The position numbers and the translations under genes were made by a program. A DNA stretch of 64,000 nucleotides, from NCBI GenBank assembly GCA_937924775.1, contig CALDUT010000008.1:62001-126000 (forward strand). Reading direction: 5' to 3'. Origin of the DNA: an uncultured Gemmata sp. Its GTDB lineage: Bacteria; Planctomycetota; Planctomycetia; Gemmatales; Gemmataceae. The notes under the pieces are model-generated. The model searched no databases and was not told the DNA's origin. It was given only the letters and a program-made list of their open reading frames with translations. Of this stretch, positions 16,841 through 25,989 are shown piece by piece; position 1 is the stretch's first letter, and every line of letters starts with the position of its first letter.

Positions 16841-17878
16841 ATGTTCCGGTGGTTGGTCGGCACCGCGGTATGGCTGCTGGTCTTTTCCGCAAACGGTCTT
16901 CTCCCAGGGATTGGGGCTGAGCCCGAGAAAACCTACAAAACCCTCGGCTCCATTGAACGCCTCGACCCCAAGTTCGACCAGCTCATCCCCAAAGATGCCC
17001 AAATCGAGCTGCTCGCCGACGGGTTCAAATGGACCGAAGGCCCCGTGTGGGATAAACGGACCAACTCCTTGCTCTTTTCGGACATTCCCAACAACCGCAT
17101 CATGCGTTGGTCGGAGAAAGACGGTGTTACCGAGTTCCTCAAACCCAGCGGCTACACGGGTAAAGAACCTTTCACCGGAGCCGAACCCGGTTCCAACGGC
17201 CTGGCCATCATCAAAGACTTCCGCCTGGTGCTGTGCCAACACGGCGATCGTCGCGTCGCCATGATGAACCGCGACGGCACCTTCGAAACCATCGTCGATA
17301 AATACATGGGCAAACGGTTCAACAGCCCCAACGATCTGGTTTTTGCCAAAAACGGCGACATGTACTTCACCGACCCGCCCTATGGCTTACCCAAACAGAT
17401 GAACGACCCCAATAAAGAACTGGATTTCCAAGGGGTTTACCGTTATTCCGCCCAAGGCGAACTGACGCTTTTGACCAAAGAAATGTCGCGGCCCAACGGC
17501 ATCGCCCTGTCGCCCGACGAAAAAACCCTGTATGTGGCCAATTCGGACCCGGACAAAGCCATTTGGATGGCCTTCCCCATCCGCAAGGACGGGACCTTGG
17601 GCGAAGGGAAAGTGCTGTACGATGCCACCGCGGATGTGAAGGCCAACCCCAACAAAGGCTTGCCTGACGGTATGAAGGTCGATAAAGACGGCCACATCTT
17701 CGCGACCGCGGTCAACGGTGTGTACGTTTTCTCCCCAGACGGCAAACTGCTAGGCCGCATCGTCACCAACGATAAGACGGCCAACGTGGGCTGGGGCGAC
17801 GACGGCAGCGTGTTATATATGTGTACCAACGATAAATTGACGCGCATCAAAACCACCACCAAAGGCTTGGGCTGGTGA
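16841..17878 (+). CDS. SMP-30/gluconolactonase family protein, exported
   Basis: This 345-residue protein has an N-terminal signal peptide (FRWLVGTAVWLLVFSANG) and a six-bladed beta-propeller of the SMP-30/Gnl family. Typical blade motifs are FKWTEGPVWD, LLFSDIPNNRIMRW, GSNGLAI, FNSPNDLVFAKNGDMYFTDPPYGL, RPNGIALSPDEKTLYV and GLPDGMKVDKDGHIFAT. The metal-binding residues sit in the EGPVWD, NSPNDL and GLPDGMKVD motifs, as in gluconolactonases, which hydrolyse sugar lactones. AGGAGG six bases before the ATG at 16841 fixes the start over the ATG at 16826. It may work with the next oxidoreductase gene, but the 133-bp gap leaves this open. Confidence 0.9.
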   Translation: MFRWLVGTAVWLLVFSANGLLPGIGAEPEKTYKTLGSIERLDPKFDQLIPKDAQIELLADGFKWTEGPVWDKRTNSLLFSDIPNNRIMRWSEKDGVTEFLKPSGYTGKEPFTGAEPGSNGLAIIKDFRLVLCQHGDRRVAMMNRDGTFETIVDKYMGKRFNSPNDLVFAKNGDMYFTDPPYGLPKQMNDPNKELDFQGVYRYSAQGELTLLTKEMSRPNGIALSPDEKTLYVANSDPDKAIWMAFPIRKDGTLGEGKVLYDATADVKANPNKGLPDGMKVDKDGHIFATAVNGVYVFSPDGKLLGRIVTNDKTANVGWGDDGSVLYMCTNDKLTRIKTTTKGLGW

Positions 17879-18011
17879 AACCGTGATCCAGCAGGGTGGG
17901 AGCGGGTGTTGGTGACCAATGGCGGATCGGCCGGAGCATCTGCCGTAAACCTAAGACAGGCTGGATGTTCAGTCGACCCGCGTGTCGGGGGGAGCCTCGT
18001 AGGAGGTTGTT

Positions 18012-19148
18012 ATGGCATTGTCGCGGCGTGAGTTGCTCCGTTGGACCCCGGGGGTGGCGGTCGCAGCGGCTTTGGCTCCTCCAGGGCCTTCGTCCGCCCG
18101 GGCCGAACCGCTCATCGTCCGCATGTACGAACCGCGGAATCTCGAAACGCCGCTGAGCGAACTCTTCACGGGCAAAACCGAGAAATTCTTTGTCCGCAGT
18201 CACTTCGCCGTTCCCCAACTCGATGCGAAGACGTTTCGCCTCACCGTGACCGGGCATGTCGAGAAAAAACTGGAACTATCGCTTGGGGATTTGAAGGCGA
18301 TGGATGTGGTTGATCGCGAAATCCTCATCGAGTGTGCCGGCAACGGTCGGGTCTTTCTTGTGCCGCAAGTCCGAGGGCTGCAGTGGGGCCACGGCGGGGT
18401 GGGGCAGGCCCGCTGGACGGGAGTTCCCCTGGGAGCCATCCTCGAACGGGCCCGGCTCAAGCCCGGGGCGGCGGAGGTGGTGCTAATCGGGGCCGATCGC
18501 GGAGCCGTCGCCGATCCGGCCACGCCCGGAGCAATTCCCTTTGATCGCGGCATTCCTCTGAGCAAAGCGCAGAAGGATGAAACGCTCATGGTTTGGAATA
18601 TGAACGACGAACCGCTGACAGCCGCGCACGGGGCCCCACTGCGGGCCATCGTCGGCGGTTGGTACGGCATGGCTTCGGTGAAGTGGCTGACGCAAATTGT
18701 GGTCTTGGATCGTCCGCACACGGGGTTTTGGCAAACGTTCGACTATTCGTATTGGCAGCGGCCCGCCGATGCTCCGCCGCAGTTGGTGCCAGTGACCGCG
18801 ATTCTGCCCAAAGCCATCATCACCCAACCCGAAGCCGGGGCGGTCCTTCGTGTCGGCCAGCCGCTTGTGGTGCAAGGTTACGCCTGGGCTGGCGAGAACC
18901 GGGTGGCCAAGGTGGAATTCAGCAGCGACGGCGGTCGCACCTGGACGATTGTGAAAGATGTCACAAAGTCGGAACCGCTGCAAGTCAGCCGCTGGAGTCA
19001 CCCCTTCACTCCGGCGGACCCGCGGACCTATCCATTCGTCGTTCGCTGTACCGACGACCGCGGCAACACCCAAGCCGCCACTCGCGACCCCGACCGGCGC
19101 AGCTATATGATCAACCACCTCATTCCCATCGAGGTGACCGCCCAGTAA
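18012..19148 (+). CDS. Sulfite oxidase-like molybdopterin oxidoreductase, Tat-exported
   Basis: This 378-residue protein has a twin-arginine signal (SRRELLRWTPG), the sulfite oxidase fold and a C-terminal Mo-co dimerisation domain (about 270-375). The molybdenum-ligand cysteine is Cys108 in ILIECAGNGR, followed by WGHGGVGQARWTGVPLGAIL, both hallmarks of the family. The dimer domain shows VVQGYAWAGENRVAKVEFSSDGGRTW. The likely reaction is oxidation of sulfite, or another small substrate, in the periplasm, passing electrons to a cytochrome. No haem domain is fused and no cytochrome gene is adjacent. AGGAGG lies six bases before the ATG. Confidence 0.92.
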   Translation: MALSRRELLRWTPGVAVAAALAPPGPSSARAEPLIVRMYEPRNLETPLSELFTGKTEKFFVRSHFAVPQLDAKTFRLTVTGHVEKKLELSLGDLKAMDVVDREILIECAGNGRVFLVPQVRGLQWGHGGVGQARWTGVPLGAILERARLKPGAAEVVLIGADRGAVADPATPGAIPFDRGIPLSKAQKDETLMVWNMNDEPLTAAHGAPLRAIVGGWYGMASVKWLTQIVVLDRPHTGFWQTFDYSYWQRPADAPPQLVPVTAILPKAIITQPEAGAVLRVGQPLVVQGYAWAGENRVAKVEFSSDGGRTWTIVKDVTKSEPLQVSRWSHPFTPADPRTYPFVVRCTDDRGNTQAATRDPDRRSYMINHLIPIEVTAQ

Positions 19149-19357
19149 ACTGGGGACAACCGAAGCGGTGAGCTTGGGACGTTGAGGCTGAGGAACGGAA
19201 AGCTCCCCCGAATCATGCCATCAATTTCTGAGAGCACGGCCGCGGGGGAGTCGCTTTGCCACCGCGGACGTGGTACATTATAAGAAGGGGTGGTAGATTG
19301 TAAGGGGTTGTCGATTGAAGTTGAAGGGGTGCTTCCCGCTCGGCAGAGGGTTGGGTA
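19149..19357 (+). promoter_or_regulatory. Upstream region with degenerate tandem repeats
   Basis: Between about 19275 and 19333 three loosely similar units follow one another: ATTATAAGAAGGGGTGGTAG, then ATTGTAAGGGGTTGTCG, then ATTGAAGTTGAAGGGGTG. They are more A/G-rich than their surroundings and sit just before the 19358 gene, so they may belong to its leader or promoter. Significance is uncertain. Confidence 0.3.
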
Positions 19358-21253
19358 ATGGTTGGTCAATGCGTTCGCGCTGGGGGAGTGATCGCGGCTC
19401 TGGTGGCCGTGTGGATTCCCGCCGCACCGGCGGCCTCACCGGATGAAATCGACAAAGCCATCCAAGGCGGCATCGCGGTGTTGAAAGCCAAGTACGCTCG
19501 CGGTGGGGGCTTGGGTGGCGGAGTACCGAGCGAGTCCTACGGGATTGGCCCCACCTGCCTTTCGGGCCTGGCGTTACTGGAAAACGGTGTTCCGCCCAAC
19601 GACGACGCGATCAAGACCATCACGCAACTGGTTCGCGAAGCCGCTTATCGCGAACTGCGGACGTATCAAATCTCCCTGTGTTTGATGTACCTCGACCGGC
19701 TTGGCGATCCTGTTGATGAACCGCTCATTCAAATGCTCGCCGTCCGCCTGATCGTTGGCCAAACTCCCAACGGCGGATGGTCGTACAACTGCCTCAATTC
19801 CATTAGCGAAGACGACGTCAAATGGCTCAAGGCGATCAAGCCGAACTCCCAAGCCACGGGGAAACTCTATCCCGAAATCGAAAAGTACGGCCAGGCCTTA
19901 CTGGTTGCCAAGCAACAACCCGGTGGGGCCGGTCCGCAAATGGACGACAACTCCAACACCCAGTTTGCGGTGATGGCGGTCTGGATGGCCCGCAAACACG
20001 GGGTGGATGTTGAACGCACGCTCGATCTGGTCGAACGGCGTTTCATGGCCACTCAAGACGCACAGACGGGCAATTGGTCGTATTCAGGGCCGCTGCCTGG
20101 GTCCACCACCATCACACCCGGCAGCCCGTCGATGTATTGCGCGGGGCTGATCAGTATGGCCACCGCCGTGGCCCGCCGTGAGGAGCGCCGCGTCAAACCT
20201 CCCTCACCCACGCCCATGCCTGAAGAAGCGGGGAAAAACGAACCAAAACCCACCGATCCGTTCGCCGGAACTGGTGGCAGCAAAAGCCCCGATAGGAAAC
20301 CCCCGGCGAAACGCCCCGCCGATGCCCGGGATGTGGTCATTCAACGGGCCTTCGCAGGATTGGGGCTCACCATGGCCGACAAAATCCGCAGTGGTCAAGG
20401 CTTACTCGTGGCTCAGGGCGGCCACGGCCAAGGCGACTTGTACTTCCTCTGGTCGCTGGAGCGGGTGGGCGTTGTCTACGGCGTGGACAAAATTGGCGGT
20501 TTCCATTGGTACGACATCGGTTCCACGCTGATTGTTCGGTCCCAATCGCCCAACGGCAGTTGGGATATCGGCGGTTACAACGCGGAGGTGAACACCGCGT
20601 TTGCGCTCCTGTTTTTGGCCAAATCGAACCTCGCCCGCGATCTGTCGAGCAAGGTTCAGAAAGATCCGACCAACACCGAATTGCGGGCCGGCAAGGGCCC
20701 ATCTCCGGTCGATCTGCTGCCGTCGCGGCCCACCACCCCGGTGGTGGTCGTTCCCCCGCCGGTGTTGACCCTACCCAATCCCACCGGTGATCGCTCGATC
20801 GCCATGGCCGCGGAACTGCTAAAATCCAGCGGCGAGGAGTGGAACAAACAACTGGCCACGCTCCGCGACGCCAAAGGTAGCGAATACACCCGTGCCCTCG
20901 TGGCCGCAGCGACAGCTCTCGAACCCGGCGAGCGGAAGAAAGCGGCACGCGATGCCTTGGCTGAACGCCTCACCCGGATGACCGCGGCCACCCTGCGGGC
21001 CATGCTGAAATCCGACGAACCCGAACTGCGTCGCGCGGCGGCCCTGGCCTGCGCGATGAAAGATGACAAAAACCACATCCCCGATCTCATCGCGGTTCTC
21101 ACTGATCCAGAGGATGCCGTCACCCGGGCCGCACACGCCGGCCTCAAAAGCCTCACCGGCTGCGACTTCGGCCCGTCCCCGGGGGCCAGTGCCGGCCAGA
21201 AAGCCCTCGCGGCCACCGCGTGGCAAGATTGGTATGCCAAAGTTAAGAAATGA
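19358..21253 (+). CDS. Prenyltransferase/squalene-oxidase-repeat (alpha6-barrel) protein, exported
   Basis: This 631-residue protein has a signal peptide (GVIAALVAVWIPAAPAA) and two halves of the alpha/alpha terpene-cyclase toroid fold. QW-like motifs appear as QTPNGGWSYNCLNS (about residue 130), QDAQTGNWSYSG (about 230) and SQSPNGSWDIGGYNAEVNTAFALLFLAK (about 390). A Pro-rich linker separates them. The C-terminal 150 residues form HEAT-like helices (LRRAAALACAMKDDKNHIPDLIAVLTD). The catalytic DxDD motif of cyclases is absent, so a structural or binding role is likelier than terpene cyclisation. Similar proteins are common in planctomycetes. The start is weakly supported: no clear ribosome site precedes the ATG. 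Confidence 0.78.
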   Translation: MVGQCVRAGGVIAALVAVWIPAAPAASPDEIDKAIQGGIAVLKAKYARGGGLGGGVPSESYGIGPTCLSGLALLENGVPPNDDAIKTITQLVREAAYRELRTYQISLCLMYLDRLGDPVDEPLIQMLAVRLIVGQTPNGGWSYNCLNSISEDDVKWLKAIKPNSQATGKLYPEIEKYGQALLVAKQQPGGAGPQMDDNSNTQFAVMAVWMARKHGVDVERTLDLVERRFMATQDAQTGNWSYSGPLPGSTTITPGSPSMYCAGLISMATAVARREERRVKPPSPTPMPEEAGKNEPKPTDPFAGTGGSKSPDRKPPAKRPADARDVVIQRAFAGLGLTMADKIRSGQGLLVAQGGHGQGDLYFLWSLERVGVVYGVDKIGGFHWYDIGSTLIVRSQSPNGSWDIGGYNAEVNTAFALLFLAKSNLARDLSSKVQKDPTNTELRAGKGPSPVDLLPSRPTTPVVVVPPPVLTLPNPTGDRSIAMAAELLKSSGEEWNKQLATLRDAKGSEYTRALVAAATALEPGERKKAARDALAERLTRMTAATLRAMLKSDEPELRRAAALACAMKDDKNHIPDLIAVLTDPEDAVTRAAHAGLKSLTGCDFGPSPGASAGQKALAATAWQDWYAKVKK

Positions 21254-21430
21254 CGCGGCTACCATCGCTGAGTCATTGCCCTGGTGGGGCCGGACTGTGA
21301 TTAAGCGGATGGAAGGCCCTGCCACCGCCGAACCCACAAGGTTCACTCTCGCAGTGGGCGGAGATGTTTCACCTGTCCATACAATGGCTCAGCATTGAAG
21401 ATGGTGGTCGGGAGAGATTCGTCCGGTCCC

Positions 21431-21449
21431 CCGGGCGACCGTCCCGGGC
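21431..21449. terminator. Weak GC hairpin between convergent genes
   Basis: CCCGGG-CGACCGT-CCCGGG lies in the 227-bp gap between the 19358 gene (+) and the WD40 gene (-). It could serve both directions but lacks T tracts. Confidence 0.3.
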
Positions 21450-21480
21450 CGGCTGTGCCCCAAAGCTCCCCCAGGGCGAT

Positions 21481-23349
21481 CTATTCCTCCAAAAACTTTC
21501 TGAAGTCGATTTGGTAGCAGGTGGTGTTGCCGTTGCCGCAGAAGAGCCAACGGCCATCGGGTGAGAAGGCCAACGACTGAATCGGGCTGTCCACTTCCCG
21601 GACAACCAGCGTGCGGCCACTGAGCATGTCCCAGCAGCGGAGGGTGCCATCATCGCTACCGCTGAGCAAGTAGCTGCCGCTGGGATCGAAGGCCACCACG
21701 TTGATGGTGTGCAGATGCCCGCCGAAGACGAACACCGTTTCTTGGGTGTCGGCATCCCAAACGTGGACCGCATCGTCGAGGCCGGCACCGGCCAGGTATT
21801 TCCCTTGCGGATCGAAGGCCAGCGATGTCACGCCCACATCGAGGGTGTAGAGTTTCTCCTTAGTGGGAATGTCCCAGACGCACACAGCTCCATCGCGTTC
21901 ACCGGTGTTCATGTAGTCGATGCCGCCACAGGCCACCCAGCGGCCATTGGGATGGACAGCAACAGCCTCCAACGTGCAGGCATCCGCGGCCTCAATGAGA
22001 ATCAACTCCGGTTGGCCGCTGTCGCAGGCCCACAACCACACTAGGCCATCGACCGGGCTGGTGTGGATGAGGGTTTGGCTGTTGGGGGTGAAGGTGATGA
22101 AGCCAATGGGCGGTTTGGTGGCTTCGAGGGAGGCGTGCAGGGTGCCGTCTGCGGCATTCCACAATTGCGTGTAATGATCGGTACCGCCGATGGCGAGCCA
22201 TTTCCCATCGGGGCTGGCGGCGACGGCGAAGGCAGGGCACAGGTTTGTGGGAGCCACTTCCTCCCCGGTGGCCACGTCCCACACACGGACTTTCGAGGTG
22301 GCGGAACTGGCCAGGCGTAGCGGTGAGCCGGGAATCACCGCGATGCTATGGCGGCCTTTGGAATTAGGGCCGGCGAGCAATTGACCCTCGCGAACGTCCC
22401 ATAGGTAGACGACCCGATCCATGCCGGCACTGGCCAATCGGGTGCCATCGGGGGAGAAGGCGAGGCAGCGGATTTCGTCGGTGTGGCCGCGGAGAATGGG
22501 GCCGCGTTGCGCGGTTTCGGCATCGCGCCACAAGTAGATGTTGTTATCGGAATCGGCACAGGCCAGATACTTCCCATCGGGGCTGAAAGCTAAGGCATTG
22601 ACCTGGTCGGCGTGGCTATTGAGCAGCATGAGCGGGTCGGGGTGGGGAGGACGCCACACCCGGGCCGAGGTATCCCATCCGGCAGAGATCAACAGGCGGG
22701 AATCCGGCGACCACACCAGGGCTGGGATCCGGTCAGTATGGCTTTTCAGTTCTACGACCAACTGATGCGAATCGGCATCCCAGACGCGAACGACACGATC
22801 TTCACCCGCCGTGGCCAGCCATTTCCCATCAGGGGAGAAGGCCAGTGCCGAAACCGGATGGCGGAGCGCGTCGCCGGTATGGGCTGCGATTTCCCCCAAA
22901 AACTTCTGTGATCCGACATCCCAAAACCGCACCCGGCCGTTATCGTGACCAGCCGCGACCACGCGGCCATCGGGCGAAAAACCGATGGCCGTCACCCAAG
23001 CCGATTGATCCGGGGGTTGCTCGATGCGGCGGAACAATTGCCCGGTAGCGGTTTCCCACAAAATCAGGTCATCGTTGCCGCTGGCCAACAGTTGCCCCTG
23101 CGGTCCGAAGCACCACAGCGTTTCTAGATCGCTCAGAAAGTGCCGGGCGAGTAATCGGCCCTCGGCCGACCAACGCCACAGCACCCCGGCTTCGTCGATG
23201 GCCAGAATCGTGCCATCCGCGGCAAAGCGGATCGCGGCAATATCGCCCTCCGTATGAAAGCGGGGTTCCCCCCAGACCCGTTCGACAAAGGGCGCAGGAC
23301 GCACGGGGGCAGTATCCTCGATTCGCGGGCTGGAAACGGGCAGGGACAT
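21481..23349 (-). CDS. WD40-repeat beta-propeller protein
   Basis: This 622-residue protein is built almost wholly of WD40 repeats. About a dozen are recognisable from the recurring LAFSPDGKxLA and VRVWDADS/VYLWDVREG/VHVWDADTQ/LRCWDML units, enough for two propellers. There is no signal peptide, kinase domain or membrane helix, unlike many planctomycete WD40 proteins that are fused to Ser/Thr kinases. It probably acts as a cytoplasmic scaffold for protein interaction. The ATG at 23349 is preceded by AGGAT. Confidence 0.9.
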   Translation of the reverse strand: MSLPVSSPRIEDTAPVRPAPFVERVWGEPRFHTEGDIAAIRFAADGTILAIDEAGVLWRWSAEGRLLARHFLSDLETLWCFGPQGQLLASGNDDLILWETATGQLFRRIEQPPDQSAWVTAIGFSPDGRVVAAGHDNGRVRFWDVGSQKFLGEIAAHTGDALRHPVSALAFSPDGKWLATAGEDRVVRVWDADSHQLVVELKSHTDRIPALVWSPDSRLLISAGWDTSARVWRPPHPDPLMLLNSHADQVNALAFSPDGKYLACADSDNNIYLWRDAETAQRGPILRGHTDEIRCLAFSPDGTRLASAGMDRVVYLWDVREGQLLAGPNSKGRHSIAVIPGSPLRLASSATSKVRVWDVATGEEVAPTNLCPAFAVAASPDGKWLAIGGTDHYTQLWNAADGTLHASLEATKPPIGFITFTPNSQTLIHTSPVDGLVWLWACDSGQPELILIEAADACTLEAVAVHPNGRWVACGGIDYMNTGERDGAVCVWDIPTKEKLYTLDVGVTSLAFDPQGKYLAGAGLDDAVHVWDADTQETVFVFGGHLHTINVVAFDPSGSYLLSGSDDGTLRCWDMLSGRTLVVREVDSPIQSLAFSPDGRWLFCGNGNTTCYQIDFRKFLEE

Positions 23350-23675
23350 GGAGCCATCCTTCCCTAATTCTTGCGGGCGCCAAGGGTTACAATCGTCCGG
23401 GGCCGAATGGAAGTCGCCGGCGATTGGAGTTTAGAACAGCCTTTCGCGTCCGGCGAGAAAAACCCACCAAGAACCAGAAAATTCGGTGAATGATGAATTC
23501 CTTACCAGACCCGGTTATTGTGACGCACGGAACAAACGGCGCCAACGCCCGAAGCGGATTCCGCGGATTATCACGAAATGTCGTGATCTATCGATTTTAC
23601 TGAATCGAGCGACCGCGGTTTCTGTTGGGTCAGGGTGCAGGGGTCTGGGGCGGAGTACGACAAGCTGTTCAGAAA
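23350..23675. other. Intergenic region between HtrA-like and WD40 genes
   Basis: About 325 bp contain no good gene on either strand. The one clear structure is the palindrome at 23570-23587. The promoter for the WD40 gene should be here. Confidence 0.5.
23570..23587. promoter_or_regulatory. 18-bp palindrome
   Basis: ATCACGA-AATG-TCGTGAT is a perfect 7-bp inverted repeat. It lies 88 bp past the HtrA-like stop and 220 bp before the WD40 start on the minus strand. It has no T tract, so an operator or a weak terminator are both possible. Confidence 0.35.
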
Positions 23676-24920
23676 TTAGACACCCTCGACAATGACCGTC
23701 ACTTCCAGTTCAGCGTTACCGCGGATGACTTTGACCTTGGCTGGTTCGCCAACTTTCAGATCGCGAACGATGCGTTCGTAATCCTCGATGTCGTTGACCA
23801 GTTCGCCGTTGATAGCGATGATAAGGTCGCCGGGTTCGATGGGAATTCCGCGGGCGTTGAATTTCATACCCCGCAGGCCGGCTTTGGCGGCGGCGCGGTT
23901 GGGGAGAACCCGTTCGATCATCACCCCGGTTTCGTAGCGGGCCTGACGGAGGCGGCGTTCGTCAAACAATGTGATACCCAAATCGGGGCGGAGTGAACGA
24001 CCGGTTTGGATCAACTCGGTCACTACCCGATTGACAGTATCGACAGGAACGGCAAATCCGATTCCGACGTTACCGCCGTTGGGGGTCGCAATTGAGGTAT
24101 TGACGCCGATGAGGCGGCCGGTCTTATCCAATAGCGGCCCCCCGGAGTTGCCGGGATTGATGGCGGCATCGGTTTGAATGACGCGTGGAATCCGCGCCCC
24201 ACTGGGCGCTTCGATGATGCGATTGAGGGAACTGATCATACCTTTGGTCATGGTCAGGGTCAGGCCAAAGGGGTTGCCGATTGCATAGGCTTTCTGCCCC
24301 ACCTTCAAATCGTGCGAAGTTCCAACCACGATCGGCTTGAGTTTGTCTTTAGGAGCGCTGATTTGGATAACGGCCAGGTCGTGATCCGGGGCTGCCCCGA
24401 TCAAGGTGGCGGAATACGCGGACCGGTCGGCCATGACCACGCGTAGCGTCATCAGATCGGGCCGGCGCAACACATCGGCGATGACGTGGAAATTCGTCAC
24501 GATCCGGCCCTGCTGATCCCACACAAACCCCGAGCCGCCACTGGTTTGCGTTTCAATGGGGGGTTGATCCCAGCGCATCTGCCGGATCATGACCACGTCC
24601 ACATTCACCACAGAATCTTTCGCATTTTCAAAGAGATGGACCGCTTCGAGTTCTTCGGCGTCCAAGGGTGCGGCGGGGGCCGGTTCGCGAGGCTGGGCGT
24701 TGGCATCGTGGCTGGGGGGGACGCCGGCCCAACGGCTGACGATGCGGTTGCCGAGCCACAGCCCCACCATACCCAGAAGGATGCCCAGAAGCAAAAGCAC
24801 GCTATAGGCCAACGGACTTGGAGAAACCGGTTCGGCGATGGAATGCCCGCGGCGACGGCGAGTTTCCATGTCATAGGGATTGGGCGACACGGGATAATCA
24901 CGCGGGTCGTACTCGCTCAT
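23676..24920 (-). CDS. HtrA/DegP-like trypsin-fold serine protease with PDZ domain
   Basis: This 414-residue protein has a cytoplasmic N-terminal arm, one membrane helix (residues 38-57), a trypsin-like domain and a C-terminal PDZ domain (about 320-410). The catalytic triad is intact: His145 in VTNFHVIAD, Asp181 in APDHDLAVIQ and Ser259 in NPGNSGGPL. It should face the periplasm and degrade or process misfolded envelope proteins, like DegS/DegP. GGGGAG five bases before the ATG at 24920 fixes the start, 19 codons inside the open frame. It is divergent from the exported globin gene. Confidence 0.93.
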   Translation of the reverse strand: MSEYDPRDYPVSPNPYDMETRRRRGHSIAEPVSPSPLAYSVLLLLGILLGMVGLWLGNRIVSRWAGVPPSHDANAQPREPAPAAPLDAEELEAVHLFENAKDSVVNVDVVMIRQMRWDQPPIETQTSGGSGFVWDQQGRIVTNFHVIADVLRRPDLMTLRVVMADRSAYSATLIGAAPDHDLAVIQISAPKDKLKPIVVGTSHDLKVGQKAYAIGNPFGLTLTMTKGMISSLNRIIEAPSGARIPRVIQTDAAINPGNSGGPLLDKTGRLIGVNTSIATPNGGNVGIGFAVPVDTVNRVVTELIQTGRSLRPDLGITLFDERRLRQARYETGVMIERVLPNRAAAKAGLRGMKFNARGIPIEPGDLIIAINGELVNDIEDYERIVRDLKVGEPAKVKVIRGNAELEVTVIVEGV

Positions 24921-25102
24921 GGTTCTCCCCATTTCCGGGTCTACAACATATATTAGGCTAGGCGACAAATCCTCCAAGATTCTGGCGAAGTTGTGCCGCG
25001 GCGGGTGCCGACGTATCGAATATTCTTTCCGACATTCCCCAGCCGGGGTTCTTCGGGTACACTGGCCACGCGTGGTTTCTCTCCAGTTGTGAAAGGGGCC
25101 TT

Positions 25103-25861
25103 ATGCGAACGAAAATCGTTGTCATGAATGCGGTTATGATCACAATGGTCGGCCTCAGCCGCGCCGATGAGAAACCGCTGGAACGAGTCGAACTCGACAA
25201 ACGTATCGCTACCGCCGCGTATGAATCGGCCCTGTTGGGGACGAGTTTATTCAACGACGACAAAAACTACGAAGGCTGCTACCGGTTGTACCAGGGCACA
25301 CTGTTAGCGATTGTCCCGCTGTTGGATCACCGCGAAACACTGCAAGCCAAAGTCAAATTGCGGTTGGAGCGAGCCGCTGAAAACATCAAATCCGGCAAAT
25401 GGGACGCTCCCAAAGGAGCCTTTGAACTCCGTACCGCGTTGGATGAGATTCTGGAAGAAATCGCTCCTTCCGGCGGTGGCAAACGCGGGGCCACGATCTG
25501 GGAACGGCTCGGGGGGGAAACCGGTGTCCGCAAAGTGGTCGATGATATTCTCCTTGCCGCCGCGGAAGATCCCAAAATCAACTTCTTCCGGGGCAAAAAG
25601 CCCGATCCAAAGATCATCGGCAATCTTCGTCAAACCCTTGTGGAAATGATCAGTGAAAATACCGGCGGGCCCTTGAAATACACTGGCAAAACTATGGCCG
25701 AAGCCCACAAGGGCATGAAGATTACCGATGAAGAATTCGATGCTTTCGTCGATGTGATCGTGAAGGTGTTGAAAAAACACAAAGTGGACGAAGCCGACAT
25801 CAAAACCCTGGGTAAGTTGCTCGAAAGTACCCGCAAGGATATTGTCGAGAAACGCGACTGA
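25103..25861 (+). CDS. Exported two-domain protein with C-terminal group 1 truncated globin
   Basis: This 252-residue protein has a signal-like N terminus (about 1-21) and a helical domain (about 28-120: AAYESALLGTSLFN, YEGCYRLYQGTLLAI). Its C-terminal truncated haemoglobin domain spans about 131-250 and begins TIWERLGGETGVRKVVDDIL. The globin has GGPLKYTGKTMAEAHKGMKI with His202 as the likely proximal haem ligand. Truncated globins bind O2 or NO. Bacterial ones are usually cytoplasmic, so an exported form with an extra domain is unusual. AAAGGGG precedes the ATG. The N-terminal domain is seen in other planctomycete proteins but has no known role. Confidence 0.82.
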   Translation: MRTKIVVMNAVMITMVGLSRADEKPLERVELDKRIATAAYESALLGTSLFNDDKNYEGCYRLYQGTLLAIVPLLDHRETLQAKVKLRLERAAENIKSGKWDAPKGAFELRTALDEILEEIAPSGGGKRGATIWERLGGETGVRKVVDDILLAAAEDPKINFFRGKKPDPKIIGNLRQTLVEMISENTGGPLKYTGKTMAEAHKGMKITDEEFDAFVDVIVKVLKKHKVDEADIKTLGKLLESTRKDIVEKRD

Positions 25862-25989
25862 CTGATCCCTGTGGTGGAAAGGCCCTGGGGGGTGCCGCTG
25901 GGATTGTGTAGAGCTTTTCCCCACGAGGAAACGCTAGCCACCAAGTCATGCGGTGTTGATGGCCATAGCCGCGGGTGAGCTGGTGGCAG

